Assembly (NCBI GenBank): GCA_038227745.1 | Contig: JBBRPS010000116.1 | Span: forward strand, 1 to 16,816 | Length of the DNA stretch: 16,816 nucleotides | Direction of reading: 5' to 3' | Origin: DASPXY01 sp038227745 | Lineage (GTDB): Bacteria > Planctomycetota > Planctomycetia > Gemmatales > Gemmataceae | In this document: positions 14,154 to 16,816 of the stretch, in pieces | Numbering within the stretch: the stretch's first letter is position 1 | How the letters are laid out: each line of letters begins with the position of its first letter | Made by a program: the position numbers and the translations under genes | The notes under the pieces: model-generated | The model's input: the letters and a program-made list of their open reading frames with translations, nothing else | What the model was told of the DNA's origin: nothing | Database searches by the model: none

Positions 14154-15257
14154 ATGGACCACGCCGCCCCGTCGCCCCTGGAAGACTTCGTGCGCGACTA
14201 CGTCGAGGTGACGGGCGGCGTCTGGGACGAGATCGAGCCGCAGGTCTACGACGTGCTGCTGCCGCCCGCCGCAGCCGCCGCGGACACCGGCGACCGTGAG
14301 ATCTTGCGCGTCGCGTTCGACCCCGAAGCAGTCCCCGAGCACCCAGGTTCGCAGCTCGCCAGCTACGGCACGCCGCTCATCGACCGCCTCCTCACCGACG
14401 CCCTGGAGCGCGGCCGCACCGCTGAGTTCTACGTCGTCGGCCTCAACCTGTCGCCGCACGACCTGCCGGCCCGCGCTCGCCGTGCCCTCACCCTGCCCGC
14501 AGGCGCCGCCCTGCGCATCGAGAAGGTGCGGGCGCTGCACTTCGCCCAGGCGGTCTTCTGGTTCCAGGCCACGTACATCAGCGACCAGAAGGAGCAGGAA
14601 GTGGTGTCGGTCGCGCTCGACCTCCATTACGGCCGACAGGTGCGCCACCTGGAAGAGCTGCTCGACCCCGCCCGGCTCTCCGAGGCGCCCGCCCTGCCCC
14701 TGCCCGAGGCGCGGCGCCTGAGCGTCGCGGCGGCCTACCCCACCGCCCGCGAGCGCTTCGTCCGCACCCTCGCCGCCCTGGCCAACGCGCGCGGCCGCGA
14801 GCAGGGCGAGCACGTCCTGAAACAGATCGGCCGCATGGCCCGCTACTACGCCGACCTGCGCGAGGAGCTGGAAGAGCAGGTGCGCCGCGCCACCGCCCGC
14901 AGCGAAGACCTCGGCAAGTTCGCCGGGCGGCGCGAGGCCCTCGACCGCGAGGAGAAGGTGCGCGTCGCCGAGCTAAAGCAGAAGAGCGCCCTGCGCGTTC
15001 ACGTCCGCCTGCTCATCACCCTCCTCGTGCAGCAGCCGAAGCTGCTCGCCCGCGCCGCGGTCCACCTCGACGGCAAGGCGCTCGGGACGCTCGAGCTGGT
15101 CTGGGATCCGCTCGTGGAGGCGATCGAGGCGCTGCCATGTCCCGAGTGCGGCCGGCCGACCTTCGCGCTGGAGCTGACGCGGCAGGGCCGGCTGGTCTGC
15201 CCCGCCTGCGCCGCCGCCACCACCGCCCCTGCAAAGGGCAAGCACCCGCACCGTTGA
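14154..15257 (+). CDS. coiled-coil zinc-finger partner of the helicase, RapA C-terminal-like
   Basis: A 367-aa soluble protein. The first 120 residues include VAFDPEAVPEHPGSQLASYG followed by TPLIDRLLTDALERG, which resembles the 'HPL' segment of the C-terminal region of RapA-type helicases. Residues about 230-285 are a charged coiled coil. The C-terminus carries a four-Cys zinc finger: C329-x2-C332 and C349-x2-C352. Together with the shortened helicase before it, this looks like a RapA/SNF2 protein divided into two genes, with the added finger perhaps binding nucleic acid. GAGGGA at 14139-14144, 9 bases before ATG, supports the start; an upstream in-frame ATG at 14097 lies within the palindrome and is rejected. 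I know no named function. The RapA link is by eye only. Confidence 0.65.
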   Translation: MDHAAPSPLEDFVRDYVEVTGGVWDEIEPQVYDVLLPPAAAAADTGDREILRVAFDPEAVPEHPGSQLASYGTPLIDRLLTDALERGRTAEFYVVGLNLSPHDLPARARRALTLPAGAALRIEKVRALHFAQAVFWFQATYISDQKEQEVVSVALDLHYGRQVRHLEELLDPARLSEAPALPLPEARRLSVAAAYPTARERFVRTLAALANARGREQGEHVLKQIGRMARYYADLREELEEQVRRATARSEDLGKFAGRREALDREEKVRVAELKQKSALRVHVRLLITLLVQQPKLLARAAVHLDGKALGTLELVWDPLVEAIEALPCPECGRPTFALELTRQGRLVCPACAAATTAPAKGKHPHR

Positions 15258-15273
15258 CTCCCGACCGCGCTTT

Positions 15274-15306
15274 TTCGCCGCCTACCCCCTGGCATCCCGC
15301 GGCGAA
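15274..15306. repeat. hairpin between the partner gene and the beta-sandwich gene
   Basis: Arms ttcgccgc (15274-15281) and gcggcgaa (15299-15306) flank 17 bases, 16 bases after the partner's stop. A T-run precedes the hairpin on this strand rather than following it. It may be a terminator for either strand. Confidence 0.45.
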
Positions 15307-15370
15307 TCTGGTAGGCTCATCCCGCCCAGACAGTACACACCGTGAGTTTCTTCCGACGAAGGGGGGAAAG

Positions 15371-16630
15371 ATGCGAAGCAAGATGGGACGGCGGGCCGTC
15401 CTCGGCGCCGCCGCGCTCGCCTGGGTGCTGGCCGGCACCGGCGCGGCGAACGCCCAGAAGGGCCTGGTCGGCAAGATCGACCTGATGTCGAGCAAGGGCG
15501 TCGAGGCCGTCAAGGGCGAGTGGCGCTATCACGAGGTCACCACGGGCGTCGGCTCGAAACAGAACGAGATCGAGCCGAAGGCGCACGGCAAGTTCGACGA
15601 CTCCAAGTGGGAGGTGCTCAAACCGGAGACGCTCGGCAAGCCACGCGGCCCCGGCGGCTACAGCTGGTGCTGGTACCGCATCGAGGTCACCATCCCGGAT
15701 ACGGTCGGTGGCGAGCCGTTCGCGGGCGGCCCCGTCTGGTTCCAAACCACGGTCGATGACTACGGCGAGATCTGGGTAGACGGCGACATCGACCGGGCCT
15801 TCGGCAAGAGCGGCCGCGGCGCCGTCAGCGGCTTCAACACCCGCAACCGCGTGCGTCTGCAAAAGGCGGAGGCCGCGACCGAGACGAAGGGCAAGAAAAA
15901 GAAGGTGATGCGCGACGCCAAACCGGGCGACATTTTCCAGATCGCCGTCCTCGGCATCAACTCGCCGCTGGGCAACCCCCCGGGGAACAAGATCTTCCTC
16001 CGCGCCCCGACAAACCTGGAGTTCTTCGCGCTGGCCACGCCCGGGGGCGGGGCCGACGTCCCGCCGACCGCCGGGCCGCCGCCGGGGAAGATGGTGGCGG
16101 AGGTGAACCTGATGAAAAAGGAGGGCACCGAGGCGGTCGAGGGCAAGTGGCGCCGCCACATGATCACCGTCCACAGCGGCCCGAAGAAGAACGGCATCGA
16201 GCCGAAGGCGCACGGCACCTTCGACGATTCCAAATGGGAAGTCGTCGATCCGGGCGACCTCAAGAAGACCTACGGCCCGGGCAAGTTCAGCATGGCGTGG
16301 TACCGCATCAAGGTGACCATTCCCGAAAAGGTGGACGGCAAGGACGTCGCGGGCACGGCGGTCTGGTTCCGCACCACGGTGGACGACTACGCCGAGGTGT
16401 GGGTGGACGGGAAGATCGACCTGGCGTTCGGCAAGAGCGGCCGCGGGGCGATCAGCGGCTTCAACACGCCCAATGAGGTCAAGCTGACAGACAGCGCCAG
16501 CCCCGGACAGATATTCCAGATCGCCGTACTCGCGATCAACAGTCCGTTCGGCAACCCGCCCGGCAACTTCATCTTCTTCCGGGCGCCGACCGCCCTGCGC
16601 TTTTACCAGGGGCCAGGCGAGAAGAAGTGA
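15371..16630 (+). CDS. secreted protein with two beta-sandwich (galactose-binding-like) domains
   Basis: A 419-aa protein with a clear signal peptide: MRSKMGRR, a hydrophobic core, then ANAQ with cleavage expected after A28. It consists of two copies of one domain, residues about 31-219 and 239-412. Both share blocks such as IEPKAHG, FDDSKWEV, TTVDDY, EVWVDG or EIWVDG, FGKSGRGA, SGFNT and INSP-GNPPGN. Copy 1 carries an extra Lys-rich insert (around QKAEAATETKGKKKK). The 'TVDDY-x-E-x-WVDG' block is found in planctomycete jelly-roll domains that precede SMP-30/gluconolactonase-type enzymes; here the domain stands alone, in duplicate, without an enzyme. It probably binds sugar or polymer outside the cytoplasm. 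A purine-rich aaggggggaaag lies directly before the ATG. It is separated from the helicase partner by 113 bases and is likely a separate unit. Confidence 0.75.
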   Translation: MRSKMGRRAVLGAAALAWVLAGTGAANAQKGLVGKIDLMSSKGVEAVKGEWRYHEVTTGVGSKQNEIEPKAHGKFDDSKWEVLKPETLGKPRGPGGYSWCWYRIEVTIPDTVGGEPFAGGPVWFQTTVDDYGEIWVDGDIDRAFGKSGRGAVSGFNTRNRVRLQKAEAATETKGKKKKVMRDAKPGDIFQIAVLGINSPLGNPPGNKIFLRAPTNLEFFALATPGGGADVPPTAGPPPGKMVAEVNLMKKEGTEAVEGKWRRHMITVHSGPKKNGIEPKAHGTFDDSKWEVVDPGDLKKTYGPGKFSMAWYRIKVTIPEKVDGKDVAGTAVWFRTTVDDYAEVWVDGKIDLAFGKSGRGAISGFNTPNEVKLTDSASPGQIFQIAVLAINSPFGNPPGNFIFFRAPTALRFYQGPGEKK

Positions 16631-16719
16631 CGGATCTGTCCGGGCCGCCCCCCAGGACACCGCGGAGGGAATCTGTAGTCGTTTAGAGCGCTTTGCACTC
16701 GGGTGTAGCGGGGGGCGTG

Positions 16720-16816
16720 CTTTGGAGTGCGGCGCTCGGCGCCGCTTTCGGTCTTTCTTTCCCTCTGGCCGGGCCGCGGGACTACCAAAGAAAGAGCGAA
16801 AGCGGCGCTCGGCGCC
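16720..16816. repeat. inverted-repeat element, copy 2, cut by the window end
   Basis: The left arm (16720-16760) matches the left arm of the element at 11787-11905 at 39 of 41 bases. The right arm begins at 16787 and runs off the window. Between its own arms there is one mismatch in the purine tract, and the three-base loop of the nested hairpin reads tcg on both arms instead of tcg and cga. The 26-base centre is unrelated to that of copy 1. It lies 89 bases after the stop of the beta-sandwich gene. Confidence 0.85.

Overview
The window looks like chromosomal DNA from a planctomycete, most likely of the Gemmata group. The evidence is the very high GC content, a YdjY-domain secreted protein, a giant membrane-anchored protein with an MJ0042-like zinc ribbon and a DUF1559-like region, a beta-sandwich (carbohydrate-binding-like) secreted protein, and a transposase relic of a type I know from Gemmata genomes. 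This assignment rests on recognising families by eye; no database was searched.

Layout. Positions 1-3500 are an accessory-like stretch of small genes: a HEPN-domain protein (265-834), a 69-aa SH3/KOW-like protein (858-1067), a 35-aa CxxC micro-ORF overlapping a 164-aa helical protein (1253-1360, 1357-1851), a decayed transposase (about 1852-2260), a YdjY-domain secreted protein (2481-3200) and an orphan DUF4351-like tail (3298-3492). A structured gap (3493-3846) with a promoter candidate leads into a 1409-aa zinc-ribbon/transmembrane/DUF1559/OB-fold protein (3847-8076). Next come an acyl-CoA synthetase-like enzyme (8463-10169, +) and a convergent, probably PPi-dependent phosphofructokinase (10256-11557, -). 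Divergent from the kinase is a RapA/SNF2-type helicase (11982-14048), followed by a coiled-coil zinc-finger partner (14154-15257) and a secreted protein with two copies of a beta-sandwich domain (15371-16630).

Non-coding structure is the most striking part. Almost every intergenic gap from 8077 onward holds a large, perfect or near-perfect inverted repeat, and in most of them each arm is itself a hairpin: 8084-8124, 10178-10247, 11787-11905, 14070-14128 and 16720-16816. Two of these (11787-11905 and 16720-16816) are copies of one element; their left arms match at 39 of 41 positions. They bracket the helicase, partner and beta-sandwich block. One palindrome lies inside the helicase-partner operon.

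How the genes work together. The helicase and its partner are the best candidate for a functional system: an ATP-dependent nucleic-acid translocase and a separate protein that resembles the C-terminal region of RapA-type helicases plus a four-Cys zinc finger. The HEPN gene and the small SH3-like gene may be a second pair. The remaining genes look like independent housekeeping (phosphofructokinase, acyl-CoA synthetase) or envelope functions. No tRNA, rRNA or CRISPR array was seen.
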